Assembly: GCA_037954665.1 (NCBI GenBank)
Contig: JBBMOL010000204.1
Coordinates: 496,001-560,000 of the forward strand
From: Laguncularia racemosa
Taxonomy: Eukaryota > Streptophyta > Magnoliopsida > Myrtales > Combretaceae
Length of the DNA stretch: 64,000 nucleotides
Reading direction: 5' to 3'
Numbering within the stretch: position 1 is the first letter of the stretch; each line of letters starts with the position of its first letter. Position numbers and translations under genes: made by a program. Shown piece by piece: positions 1 through 11,466 of the stretch. Below the pieces are notes generated by a model, which was given only the letters and a program-made list of their open reading frames with translations, ran no database searches and had not been told where the DNA came from.

Positions 1-1840
1 TCATGGACTACACAACCTTTCTAACCAGCTCGTCGAAAATTGATAAATATCCAATTAGATGCCATTAACATTTCCCCTTTCTTTCTTCTTTTCTTTTCCC
101 CCAATAAAACAAGAATGGATGCGAAAAATCTGCTACATCCAGAGACTGGGATTAAAGGGTATCAAAGAAATTCACTGTAAATTTTCGCACAGCTTGCTCA
201 CCGGAGCGTTCATTCCATTGTCTCTTAGTTGATGAATACTAGTACTAGACAATCCTTTCCTCCTCTTAAACTAGGCATGAAGAACTTTATGTTTCTGTCT
301 TCGTTTTCGTAGCCAAAAATCTTCTTGACTCCTCAAGTAGAGTAACAAATCCTTTTTAACTATAGATATCACTTTTTTTTTTTTTTTAACCTTAAAAATT
401 CTCTAACTGATAATCCAACAACGACATTGATTTCTAGATTGCAATCGTCTCTCGGACACATCTCCAAAAACTAACATGTTCCACTATTTCAAAGCCACCT
501 TTAAATAATTTTCACTTCAACTGAAACCATGTGAAATAGTTGATGTTGCCTGCCACAATCTGTAATCCTCTTGAAACCCTTAACAGTTCCCATGACTTTC
601 CACGACCTCCAATATGAATAATAATCCAAATGATTGAAAAAGAAAAAAAAAAAACATAAAAAGAAAAGAACGAAGACAACTTTATAGATTAGCAGGATGA
701 AATAACATAGTGTTTATTACATGTACAATTTAAATATTTGATCATGTAAACATCTTGCAATTATCATAACAAATTTCCACTAGCCATTATTTCTCCAATC
801 TTTGCGATAACTAGTAACAAAAATTATCCTTAGAGTCCATACTAAATAGAAGATAAACATTTTCAAGTGTTACAAACTGACAATATATTTTTTACTTGTA
901 ATGCGTAGTGCATATTAAATACGTCATTACTTGCTTATTATAAGTGTGTTAATTAGCTCTATTGTAAGTATATTTTATAACTTCATATGTATTCAAACAA
1001 ACATCTTTGTATACAACACATGTTGTAACATTTACCTTCTATTCATAAGCTCACATATTATAATATTTATCTTCAATTTACATTACTTAAAGACAAACAT
1101 ATATCGTCTACATTGAAGTTATCTCCAATCTTTGCCACATATTACTTCCATACCAAGCAAGCAGAGGTCTACTGAAATCTAAATCTTACAACTCTATATT
1201 AATCAACATTTCTTGGAAAATCATATTTAACAGCTCTGATCAGGGCCAGATTTTTTACACACATTGAAGGGGGATGAGAGAAAACTATCCATAGAACTTG
1301 TCATTTGAACGAAGAGGTTCCAACACTGCCAAGAACACTAACTTTCCAATCTCCTTACCGTTTGAGGATCACCCATCCCCCAACAATGCAGAATAAAAAA
1401 TTCAACAATAGCAATTTATAGGTGGATCCACAACCTGAGGATTGTTTTCAACATAAGTGACATCAATCAATCTAATTTATGAAGGAGATAAACCATGGCT
1501 CTTTTTCCAGGAGCTTCATTTATTCACAATTTCCTGGCAATCATTCGGTTTAAGATCCTAGTTTTCCTTATCCTTCAACACTAAATTTGTCTTTGGCACA
1601 ATTTCTTGTTGATTCTCATGTTTAATATCTCTCCGAGATTTCTTGATCCACTTGGATAGATTTGTCCAATTTGGAACAATAAAAGCAATAGCACCTCTGA
1701 AAGCATTCACTCCAAAGCAGTTTTCGTTTGCTGATATTATTCCTCCACTCCTCCCTTCACGTTATTTCCAACTTAGATTTCCCTGCCTGGATTTCACTCC
1801 ATTTCTTTCTATTTCCTTCCACACTTTGCCTGGATTTTTT
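1..1840. other. AT-rich non-genic flank
   Basis: No gene, LTR or RNA gene is recognisable in this stretch. It has a poly-T run near 372-388 and scattered short frames only. On the minus strand at about 1480-1790 one frame stays mostly open for about 60 codons and reads ...NAFRGAIAFIVPNW..., with one stop upstream. I do not recognise it; it could be a decayed transposon or gene fragment. This is the sequence into which element A, or an even older element, inserted. Confidence 0.5.
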
Positions 1841-2181
1841 TTTAATGCCCTAGAACTTGAAATGAATATAACTTATCATATGTCATCATTGAGTAATGAC
1901 ATGCAAAGGCTCAGAAATTTACTAAAATTCCACACAATTATAAAATCTTCATGACCATATAAATGGATTCTCTACATACATTAGTGAGTGGCTCTCTAAA
2001 GTCTCATTTTGTATCTACAAATACACATAAGACCACACAAAGATTAAAACTAGATTCTATCTTCTACGATTAAGTATAACAGAAGCATAGTAGTACTTAA
2101 TATAATTGGAGTCTCATACTCAACATAATTAAGTACATTTACATAAGTTTTTGGGTAACACAGGATCCCTCCACACATAAA

Positions 2182-2213
<32 letters not shown>

Positions 2214-3338
2214 GTACATTTACATAAGTTTTTGGATAACACTAGATCCCTCCACACACAAATATATATGTATATGTATATGTATATGACATTAGATATT
2301 CTCTCAATGTTCATCACTCCAAAAGTTGTAAATCTATTCGGATCATTTTGATATATAACTCCATTATGGGTAGTGTCACACTAAATAACGAGGTGCAACC
2401 TTGAGATCATCGATATTCTCAGTTCCTCAAGCCTAGCTAAGCATAAGCAAAAAATATTTAATTCCTAAGTATAACTTAAGTCAATTTACAATTCTAGCCT
2501 AACACGCACAATCAAAAAATATAATATATATGTACTTAATAGAATAGTCTCTTCACAATTCTTCAGTCTCTTAAATCTCAAACTTATTCAAATTTGTAAA
2601 CATATAATCGTAAGGATATTATAACAACTATTTTAATCTATTTTTAGGTATTCAAAATTTGGTGGAAAACTTAACTTTAGAAGGATATAGGTTCAACATG
2701 ACCGTGTGCACGAGCGTGTTTCTTGCTCGTGAACCCCACTAAATGCTTTTTAACTTTTACATGTGTGTATAATACCCAAAATATGCTGTGAGCATGAAGT
2801 ACACTTGTGCAACACAACTGTGTTGTGCCCATAAACTTCCAAAATCCTATCACAATTACAAAAATAGCAGTTTCTTTCAAAGTCTTCAATCCCCTAATCA
2901 TGACTACTCTTAAATCTATACCCAATGTTTGAATTCTTGTAATCTTATTCCTAATTCACTATAACAACACTTCGATTTCATAAAAATATACCAATTTTGA
3001 AATGCTTACTTGCAATTGTCATCCCCTAAGCAATCTCCCAAGTTTTTTTTTTTTTTTTGTCTTGAATGCTAGATTGTTCCTTCACAGTTCCTTCCATTTC
3101 TTCATTCAATGAATCCATGCTTTGATTAGAATGTTGGTTTTCCAAGAGTGTAATAGGTTTGAGAGAGGCAAGAAAAGAAAAAAACAAATGTAGAAAAGGA
3201 GCGTAAGTTTGAAATTGCAAAGTTTAAACTTCTTGGTTAAACAAATAAGCCTCTATCTAACCCATGGAATTCTAATATTATCCTCAACATTAAGACTATT
3301 ATTTAATCTATTTTATTTTCTTTATTGTGGTTATTACA
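1841..3338 (-). repeat. 3' LTR of element A
   Basis: About 1.5 kb, homologous to 43899-45681 and read on the minus strand from TGTAATAACC at 3338. It holds an approximately 80-base tandem duplication (units starting near 2131 and 2211) containing an (AT)n microsatellite at 2182-2204. The lower terminus is eroded (TTTAATG where the 5' LTR has TATAACA). It is about 285 bases shorter than its partner because of indels, which supports great age. Confidence 0.82.
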
Positions 3339-3351
3339 TCCTTCCCCCCTT
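3339..3351 (-). other. Polypurine tract of A
   Basis: On the minus strand, AAGGGGGGAAGGA lies directly before the LTR start TGTAATAACC. This is the expected plus-strand primer of reverse transcription and fixes the inner boundary of the 3' LTR. Confidence 0.85.
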
Positions 3352-3359
3352 AAAAGAGC

Positions 3360-5563
3360 TTTCATCCCCAAAAGTCACTAGGATTGTAAAAAAGCTCAAA
3401 ATATTTCTTTCTCATCTCTTCTTTTAATTCCCAAGTTGCTTCTTTTTCTGTTTGATTATTCCATTAAACTTTGATATGCTAGATTATTCATCTTTTCAAG
3501 ATTTGTTCCTTAATACCCACAATCTTAACAAGCCTTTCTATTGTTGTTAGGTTTAGTTGCATCTCTAAAGGTTCTAAGGTAGTTTACTTGATTTGGGTTT
3601 GGTACATATTTTCTCAACATGGAAACATGAAATACATCATGTACACTAACTAAATTCGATGGTAAGGCTAGCTTACATGCCATAGTTCCAACTCTTTCCA
3701 AGACTCCAAAAGGCCCTACATACTTAAAGTTCAGCTTTCCTCTTAATTTGAATCTCACCACCCCTTTAGAAGGTGATATTATCAACAAAATATGATCTTC
3801 CACTTAAAACTTTGAAGGGTATTGTCTTTTATTTGAATAAAATCTTTTGATGGCTTTGAGCTAACTACATCTACTACTTGATTGATTTAACTTTATCCAC
3901 TACATCTTATATTAGATCAGGTCCCAATACTAGTATCTCACCTACGTCATCTCAATGTAGTGGCGATCGACACTTTCTTCTATATAATACTTTGTAGGGT
4001 GCCATTTATATTGTAACTTGATAGCTATTATTGTAGGCAAACTTTACTAAAGGTAGGTGTTCATCCCAACTTTCACTAAAATCTAATATATATGCCCTTA
4101 GAATATCTTCTAATATGTAGATGGTTCTTTTGAACTAAACATCCATCTATGTGTGAAAAGCCGCACTAAATTGCTATTGGTTCCTAGTACCTTATGTAAA
4201 CTTCTCCAAAATCTCTTAACAAACCTTGTATCCTTATTAGAAACTATTGTGATTGACACCCCATGTAGCCTTATAATTTCCTTGATATACAGTTGAGCCA
4301 ACTTCTTTAGTTTCTACCTTGTACATATAGGTATAAAATGGGCAAATTTAATAAGCTTGTCCACAATTACCCATATGATGTCTAACTTAGTCACAATTTT
4401 AGGTATTATTGTAAAAAAATCCATAGTTACACGCTCCTATTTTCACTTTGGTATCAGTAAGGGCTGTAACTCACCAACAGATCTTCCGTGCTCCATTTTC
4501 ATTTGTTGGTAGATTAGACACTTAGACACATACCCTACATTTTTTTACTTCATATTCTTCTACCAATAGTGGTATTTCAGATCTTGATACATTTTAGTAC
4601 TCACAAGATGGATAAAGTAACCATAATAATGTGCTTCCTTCAATAGTTCATTCTTACTTCAGATACACTTGGAATGCACAATCTATGACTATACCTTAGT
4701 ACTCCTTCTACATCTACATTAAACTCCATTGCTTTTTGCCTTTCCATCCATTTCTTAATTTCTTGAATTTTAGCATCATCATCTTATGCAGCTTTTATCT
4801 TGTCCACTAACATAGACTATATGCACAAACTAGCAAATCTCATACCAACCTCTTAGGTCATAATTTCTAACTCTAGTTAACGCATGTCTTCGAATAGGTT
4901 CTGTTGAGATGTGATTAAAGTTGTCAAATTACTTTACCTCTTCCTATTGAGTGCTTTAGCAACTACATTTGGTTTTCCATGATGATATTAATTTTCAATA
5001 TCATATTCCCTTATCAGTCCTAACCAACACCTTTATCTCATATTTACCTCATTTTGTATAAAGATGTATTTGAGGCTTTTATGATCAATGAATATCTAGC
5101 ATTTTTCTCCATACAAATAATGTTTCGATATTTTAAGTGCTTGGACTACAACTGCTAATTCAAAATCATGTGTAAGGTATTTCCTCTTGTAAGGCTTCAA
5201 TTTCTAAGAGGCATATGTTATAACCCTCTTATTTTGCATCAATACGCATCTTGTATAGAATCATTGTTGGAGATGACAAATTCTTCACCATTGACAAGTA
5301 ATGCCAAAACCAATGTTGAAACTAGCTGCCTTCAATTTTATGAAGCTCCTTTTACATTTATCATCACATTCAAATTTCACTCCCTTTTGAGTTAATCTAG
5401 TTAAAGAAGTTACCAACTTAGAAAACCCTTCCATAAACCTTTATAATACCTTATTGACCTTAAGAAACTTCTGATTTTTATCACTATTTTCAGTCTAAGC
5501 TAGTCAATCATAGCATTTACCTTCTTAAGATCTACAAATATGCCATCTTTACTAATTAGATTA
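3360..5563 (-). pseudogene. Element A pol remnant: RT thumb, RNase H, integrase, chromodomain
   Basis: Read from 5563 downwards. RT thumb (ISKDGIFVDLKKVNAMID, then RSFLRS..YYKGLWKGFSKL) lies at about 5560-5340, RNase H remnants at about 5340-4900, and the integrase core at about 4300-4110 (IIRLHGVSITIVSNKDTRF: the second catalytic Asp reads Asn). The integrase C-terminus at 3803-3525 has YVGPFGVLERVG and VFHVSMLRKYVP, typical of Tekay/Del chromoviruses. About 3530-3375 decodes, in a shifted frame, to a decayed chromodomain (EATWELKEEMRKKYFELF), the module that in this clade binds modified histone H3. Many stops and frameshifts; it cannot make protein. Its 5' continuation is at 8857-9187 beyond insertion K. 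Confidence 0.82.
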
Positions 5564-6279
5564 TGATACGATTCTAAGAGCTAAGATACGAGCACCAAAG
5601 AAATCAAAGTCAATCCGAGCTACAGGTGGTAGTACAGGGTCCAAAAAGGAAGGAAATAAGCGTCGGGAAGACACAAGGCAAAGTTCGGCCAGCCTTAAGC
5701 CGACCTTGAATAAAGGCCGGCCAAATTAACTTCAAGACCGCCGGCCTTGGTGCTGGCTTATATGTAGGCTGCCGACTTTGAATGGCCTCGCACTATTTTT
5801 ATTAATATGTCCTTAGGTTACTTTTAGGATGATATAAATAGTTGTCATTAGGGTTTTTTTCGAGGAGAAGGTTATTTTTGTTGAAAGAAAAACACCTTTT
5901 GAGTGTGTGAATCTTCTTTAGAGAGTTCTTAAATATTAAGAATTTGATTTTCCCTTTATTCTAATTGTTTATATCAGATTCTTGGTCCCTATAGAATTTG
6001 TGGCAAATATTGTTATTGAATTCTTGGAATTCTTTAACTTTAGTGATTAATTTATAGAACGTGGTCTCTATCGTTCTATGATTTGACTGCAAATCAGTTT
6101 AATTTTATCAATCTTAGCATCTATAGATTGGTGATTTTATCCATATCCTTTCAATTTATTCATTAGTACCAAATACAGAAAAACCCTAAAATTATTAACG
6201 AAGCCATTATTATTGAAGATTTCATTTGCGTGGAGCAATTCGTAACATTTGGTATCAGAGCATACCCAAATTCATATCA
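5564..6279 (+). repeat. 5' LTR of K
   Basis: Starts TGATACGATTC and ends ATATCA. A TATA box (TATAAATA) lies at 5833-5840, with a GC-rich inverted-repeat block immediately upstream (about 5690-5795). A PBS-like TGGTATCAGAG lies inside the LTR at 6250-6260, about 30 bases before the true PBS; the 3' LTR carries it too (about 8826-8836), so it is a real part of the LTR. Confidence 0.88.
5690..5795. promoter_or_regulatory. GC-rich palindromic module upstream of K's TATA box
   Basis: Contains CGGCC(A/G)GCCTT, AAAGGCCGGCC, GCCGGCCTTGG and similar arms in both orientations, standing out from the AT-rich surroundings. The same words occur in the LTR of the Athila-like element D. It ends about 40 bases before the TATA box at 5833. 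Confidence 0.6.
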
Positions 6280-6281
6280 TT

Positions 6282-6293
6282 TGGTATCAAAGC
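6282..6293 (+). other. PBS of K (initiator tRNA-Met type)
   Basis: TGGTATCAAAGC starts two bases after the LTR end. It matches the plant initiator tRNA-Met 3' end type (TGGTATCAGAGC) with one change. Confidence 0.75.
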
Positions 6294-6545
6294 CAGAAGG
6301 ATTCATAAGGAGCGAAGGTTGGAGGATTTGTGAATCGGCACGGGTTAAATCGGTAAAGCTGTTGAATCTCAACTCAATTGTAGTTTTAATTCAATACTGC
6401 TGTTGGTTGGAAAATTTGGGAATTTATTTTTGGTAATTATTGTTGTGAATTCGACTATTGGGCGTTGAATTGGTGTTTTGGGCTATTGGTGAGAATTGGG
6501 GTTTTTTTGGTGAACATCTATTGTTGAGAATTTTGAGTGGTAGAG

Positions 6546-8142
6546 ATGTTGTCGCATGGAAGTGTTAATAACAACAATGGGAATAATACTAATAATGGGG
6601 GTAAGGATGTGACTAGGGTAGAGTTCAATCAACTCTAAGAAAATATTAGATTGATTATGGAGAGATTAAAGGTTAGGGATAGAAGAAGCCATAGTGGTGC
6701 AGGAATTAGGAGGAGACATTCTAGTGGTGAATCTGATGCCGGTAGGGAAAGGAGTAGGAGAGGAAACAATGATGACAGGCGTAAGGGGATTGAAAACATA
6801 AAGCTAAAAATTCCACCTTTCACTAGTAGTAGTAAACCAGAGGAATTCCTAGACTGAGTGCCACGAGTTGAGAAGGTGTTTGATTGTTATGAGTGGGATG
6901 AGCGCATGAAGGTGAAGATGGTGTCTCTAACATTCTCTGAATATGCTAGTTTGTGGTGGGATAAACTACAAACTAAGAGATGTAGGTGGATGAGGAGAAA
7001 GTGCGTTCATGGGCTTTGATGAAAAGATTGATGAGATGCAGATTTGTGCTAGATTACTATAAACAAGAGATGCTAATGGAGTTACAATCCTTGAGGCAGG
7101 GTAAGAAAAGCATAGAAGAGTATGTAAAGGAGTTTGAGACACTAATGGTAAGGTGTGATATTAAGGAATCATCAGATGAATTCATAGCTCATTTCATTAA
7201 TGGGTTAAAGATGGTCATTGGTAGTGTAGTGGAACTCTAGCATTATCAAACTCTAGAGGATGTGATTAAATTAGCCAGTTGGGTTGAGCGGCATCAACGC
7301 AGGTGGGTTCAGAAATCATATCACCACCATAAGTCAGATGATGGTGAGAGGGAGAAGGGAAGGAGGGAAAAAGGAAAGGCAGTCACTGGTGAGGCTGTTG
7401 ACCAAACACAGTAAAAGAAGACTAGGGATATAAAATGTTTTAAGTGTTTAGGACTTGGCCATATTGCTTCTCAATGTCCTAATAAAAGGGTTATGGTCAT
7501 AAAGGGTGACAAAGTTAAGAGTGAGGAAGAAAAATAGAAGGGTACTAAGGCAGAAGAGGAAGATGAAGACATTATAGCACATCCAGTATAGGGAGACTTG
7601 TTAATGGCTACGCAGGATGAAGCTGTTCCTAATCAGAGAGCAAATTTATTTCATATTCAAGGCATGGTGCAAGGGAAGACTTGTTTGATTGTGGTTGACA
7701 CATGCAGTTGCACCAATGTTGCTTCAGTAGGCTGGGTTACTAAGTTAGGTTTACAGGTGGAGCAGCATCCAAGACCTTATGTACTTCATTGGTTGAGTCT
7801 ATAGGGAGCTGTTTATGTACACAAATAGGTTCGTGTTCCATTAATTATTGTTGATTATATTGACGAGATTGGTTGTGATGTGGTTCCCATGGATGCTACA
7901 CACTTGATTCTTGGAAGACCTTGGCAATACGATCTCAGAGCTAAGTATGATGGATACACCAATGAGTATACCATTCAGCAACAGGACAAGGCATACAAGC
8001 TTCTTCCTATGAGTCTAATTGAGATATAACAAACAAGGTTGATTTGCCTTAAGAAGCCCAAGGGAAATAGGAGTTTGTTTATGTGGTCTAGCAGGATGGA
8101 CGATACAGATTCGAGGTCGAATCTTTTTTAACATGGAGGGAA
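6546..8142 (+). pseudogene. K gag-protease remnant fused to the pol tail
   Basis: ATG at 6546 begins gag. The first stop (after VEFNQL) looks like CAA to TAA. The gag core has KMVSLTFSEYASLWWDKL and, after a frameshift near 6985, LQSLRQGKKSIEEYVKEFETL. An intact CCHC knuckle (CFKCLGLGHIASQC) lies at about 7433-7480. Protease follows at about 7640-8000 with VVDTCSCTN, where relatives have DGGSCTN, and ends LILGRPWQYD. After about 80 further codons comes SRSNLF, the last residues of pol in this group, then the PPT (ATGGAGGGAA) at 8133-8142. About 3 kb of RT-RH-INT is missing. Roughly eight internal stops, mostly TAG. Confidence 0.82.
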
Positions 8143-8856
8143 TGATATGATTCCAAGAGCTAAGATAAGAGAAGCAAAGAAATCAAAGTCAATCCGAGCT
8201 ATAGGTGGTAGTAAGAGGTCCAAAAAGGGAGGAAATAAGGTTGGGAGGACACAAGATGAAGTTCGGCCAGCCTTAAGCCGGCCTTGAATGAAGGCTGGCT
8301 AAATTGACTTCAAGGCCGCCGACCTTGGTGCCGGCTAATATGTAGGCCGCCAGCCTTGAATGGCCTCGCACTATTTTTATTAATATGTCCTTAGGTTACT
8401 TTTAAGCATGATATAAATGGTCGTCTTTAGGTTTTTTTCGGGAGAATGTTATTTTTGTTGAAAGAAAAACACTTTTTGAGTGTGTGAATCCTCTTTGGAG
8501 AGTTCTTGAATATTGAGAATTTGATTTCCTCTTTATTCTAATTGTTCTTATCAAATTCTTGGTCCCTATAGAATTTGTGGCGAACATTATTATTGAATTC
8601 TTGGAATTCTTTAACTTTAGTGATTGATTTATAGAATGTGGTCTCTATCGTTCTATGATTTGATTGCAAATCAGTTTAATTTTATCAATCTTGGCATCTA
8701 TAGATTGGTGATTTTATCCATATCCTTTATTTTTATTCGTTAGTACCAAATACAGAAAAACCCTAAAATTATTAACGAAGCCATTGTTATTGAAGATTTC
8801 ATTTGCGTTGAGCAATTCATAACATTTGGTATCAGAGAATACCTAAATTCGTATTA
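8143..8856 (+). repeat. 3' LTR of K
   Basis: Near-full copy of the 5' LTR, starting TGATATGATTCC. It ends GTATTA where the 5' LTR has ATATCA, followed at once by target duplicate GATTA. It carries the same GC-rich module and internal PBS-like sequence. Confidence 0.88.
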
Positions 8857-8861
8857 GATTA

Positions 8862-9187
8862 CTTAGAAAGGTTACCTAATCAAGCCAAAACTCACACTCC
8901 TTGAATTTTACATATAATCATTGTACTTTTACCTTGCTCAACACCATCCTCAAATGTTGCTTATGTTCTTCCTTATTCTAAGAATATATTAAAATATTGT
9001 TAATAAACATGATCACAAATTTATCAAAGTAATCTCTAAATACCCAATTCATTAGGTCCAGGAAAGCTGCTAGTGCATTAGTGAGTCTAAATAGCATTAC
9101 TAGGAACATATAATGCTTATACTAATTTTTTAGTGTGGTTTTTTTAAATGTCTTTGTCTTTGATCCGCAATTGATGACACCTAAATC
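8862..9187 (-). pseudogene. Element A reverse transcriptase, catalytic segment
   Basis: Minus-strand RT palm between insertions K and B. From 9187 down it reads a decayed DL(RS)GYHQ region, then HYMFLVMLFRLTNALAAFLDLMNWVFRDYF and KFVIMFINNILIYS. The catalytic YxDD/FxDD motif has become FINN, with both aspartates replaced by asparagine. It then runs into the thumb (VKFKECEFWLD). TSDs GATTA and AAATC bound this piece. Inactive. Confidence 0.85.
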
Positions 9188-11449
9188 TGATAGGAATCAG
9201 ACTCCTACAGGACCTATCACCAAGGCTCAAGCTAAGGGTCTCCATAATTTAGTTTTGAGAATCTTGCTTGAGAAACCTAATCTTGAGAAAGCTAATCTAT
9301 TTTTTACATCTCTACATTATAATTGTAGTGCATTTCAGCAGGCTCACTTATCAGTCCTACAGGATACAAAATCACCTATACTTTTGAGCAAATTAGGATT
9401 CTCAACGGGGCCTAACTCAAAAGTATTTTGAAGACCAGCATCATGAAGGCTCATTTTTTTTTATATATATTTCTCCTTTATATGGACCATTTTATGTTAT
9501 ATTTTCTTTGAGGACACTTTCATTTTTTATTGTAATTTTCCATTTAGGACCGGCCACCTTAAAAGTGGCAAACTTGTAATTTTGTCCATTTTCTAACCCT
9601 AGGAGTAGCAAGTATAAATACTTGCTTATAGTAGGGTTTAAGGAGGCCAAAATTTTCAGATTTGAACATCACATTTTCATGAGAGAGCTTAGGATTTCCC
9701 TAGTTCAATTTCTCTTATCAATTTCAATTTCCAAGAGTTGAAATTGTGACGAGTGCAACAAAAGGGCAATTGTAAGTAATATCAATTCCTTCTTTGTTGT
9801 TTTTCCTTATCATCACTAGTGAGTTATATCTAGGGTTGATTTGGATTTTCTTAGTCAGATTTTTTATTGCAATTATGATCAAATATCATGTTATGAAATT
9901 GATTGTTTTAGTATTTGATATCATCATCAATATTGGAATCAATTGTGACATGAATGGTGCTTATTGGGAGAGGATAAAATTACGGTTTTAGATCTATTCT
10001 TCTTAATATAATTCATGTGGATTTCACTTGCATTTGTTGTTATTTGGTGAGGTTTAACCTTGTTGGATTGCTGATTTGATGTGCCTAAATCCACTTAGAA
10101 GCACAATGAAAAGACTTAAGAAAAACTATCTCAAGTCTAAGCAAAATCGGATCCACAAAGGGCACTTTTCACGTGAACTCTAATGAAGATATGATGAAAT
10201 CCAAATATCCAATGATATAATTAGAATACCACAATCATAATACCTTCTAACAACACCCTAATCTCATATAATCCATGCAAATAATCCATAAATGACAAAG
10301 AAAACCTTAATTATAAGAATCCCTTTCCAATAGAAAAGAACACGATTTCAAGTGTAGTCTTCAATGATGATCCAAATAAAATTGATAAATACTTCAAACA
10401 AACACAAGAATTTGTGAATAACAATATGTATTTCTGACCAAGAACTATCTCAATCCAACCCTAGATATGACACACTAGAGAAGAAAAGAAATCACAACAA
10501 AATGAAATTGATATAACTCACAATTTCAAGATGTTGCACTTGCCACAATTTCAACTCTTGGGATTGAAATTGATAAGAGTTTGGAACCAAGGTATGAACC
10601 CTAATTCTCATGTGAAATGTAGTGTTTAATCTGCAAAATGATAAGCTCCTCAAACCCTCTCTTAAGCAAGTATTTATACTTAGTACTCCTAGGGTTAAAA
10701 AGTGCTCAAAATTACAAATTTGCCACCTTTAAGGTGGCTAACCTTAAATGAAAATTACAAGGAAATAAAAGTGTCCCAAAACCAAAATACAACCAAAATA
10801 GTTCATAAAAGAAGAAATATATAAAAGAAATGGTCTTCAAGATGCCGGTCTTCTATAGGATCCATCGGCCCAGCTCATTGCCGGTTCAGGTCGGTCCATG
10901 GATAACCCACAAGCTGAGTCGGAGGGAGTTTATCCATTACCCTATAAAATTTGATAAGTGTGCCTATTGGAAAACACAATACAAGAATAAAAGAAAAGAG
11001 GTTAATATATAAATAATTTCGGGGTCAATCTGCTCAAAATGGGCCCTTAACGCCAAGATTTGAAATTCTTCAGTTCTTGCCCTAATGATAGGTCTTTTCG
11101 GATTTTTATTCCTATCATGATTGCATTTTGGACCTTTGGATTTCATCAAAATTCCAATAGGGTTCACACAAATTCTAATCCAATTAAACCTGTTTATGTT
11201 TGAGAGTTGGGGTTTATTTCTTTGATTCATTTGCATGTGCTTGGGCTTGGTTTTGAGCACATCATCTTTTGGTATCAAAGTAATCTAATTTGGATACTTA
11301 AGATTGATCACATCCTTGTTGGAATAATTGGTTATAAACATTGAGATTTGACACCATTGTTCATGTGATTGAGACTAGTTTGATTAAAATTGCTTGTTTG
11401 TCTTTCAAATTGGTTTTGTATATGCTTAATCTTAGTTTTAGGAACATCA
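9188..11449 (+). repeat. 5' LTR of B, interrupted by a solo LTR
   Basis: Starts TGATAGGAATCAG and ends GGAACATCA. Without the nested solo LTR it is about 1.22 kb, against 1.25 kb for the 3' LTR. TATA box TATAAATA at 9613-9620. The first about 240 bases are open (9135-9431 reads through the LTR start) and encode GPITKAQAKG, the continuation of the pol frame in the 3' copy. A fossil PBS (TGGTATCAAAG) lies at 11270-11280, 180 bases before the LTR end. Confidence 0.86.
10077..11117 (-). repeat. Solo LTR of a G2-like family nested in B's 5' LTR
   Basis: 1,041 bases, TGAT...ATCA termini, flanked by TGATT at 10072-10076 and 11118-11122. On the minus strand it starts TGATAGGAATAAAAATCC and is homologous to G2's LTR (48893-49926), including the RPIIRARTE.F coding start. 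B's 3' LTR near 28815-28825 shows the empty site (GTTGATTGCATT). No internal sequence remains, so it probably arose by LTR-LTR recombination. Confidence 0.93.
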
Positions 11450-11454
11450 TCTTT

Positions 11455-11466
11455 TGGTATTAGTGC
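11455..11466 (+). other. PBS of B (initiator tRNA-Met type)
   Basis: TGGTATTAGTGC starts five bases after the LTR end; it resembles TGGTATCAGAGC with two changes. Because TSDs confirm the LTR ends at 11449, this downstream copy, not the one at 11270, is the working PBS position. Confidence 0.7.

Larger units (their letters stand above)
5564..8856 (+). mobile_element. Element K: 3.3-kb gag-PR-only CRM/Reina-like element
   Basis: Plus-strand element inserted into A's RT/RH region, flanked by GATTA at 5559-5563 and 8857-8861. LTRs (5564-6279 and 8143-8856) are 716 and 714 bases and clearly homologous. Between them are PBS, gag, CCHC and protease, after which the sequence jumps to the very end of pol (DDTDSRSNLF) and the PPT. 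RT, RNase H and integrase are absent, so K needed a helper element. Clade placement rests on PR and PBS features and is tentative. Confidence 0.9.

Noticed and set aside
1643..1954. 103-codon plus-strand frame
   Set aside because: Crosses the boundary of A's 3' LTR at 1841, so it is chimeric and spurious.
2182..2204. (AT)n run as an origin or regulatory site
   Set aside because: Plain microsatellite within an 80-base tandem duplication of A's decayed LTR.
9135..9431. 98-codon plus-strand frame at B's LTR start
   Set aside because: Not an independent gene: it begins in element A sequence. Only the GPITKAQAKG part is meaningful, as the pol tail encoded in the 3' LTR.
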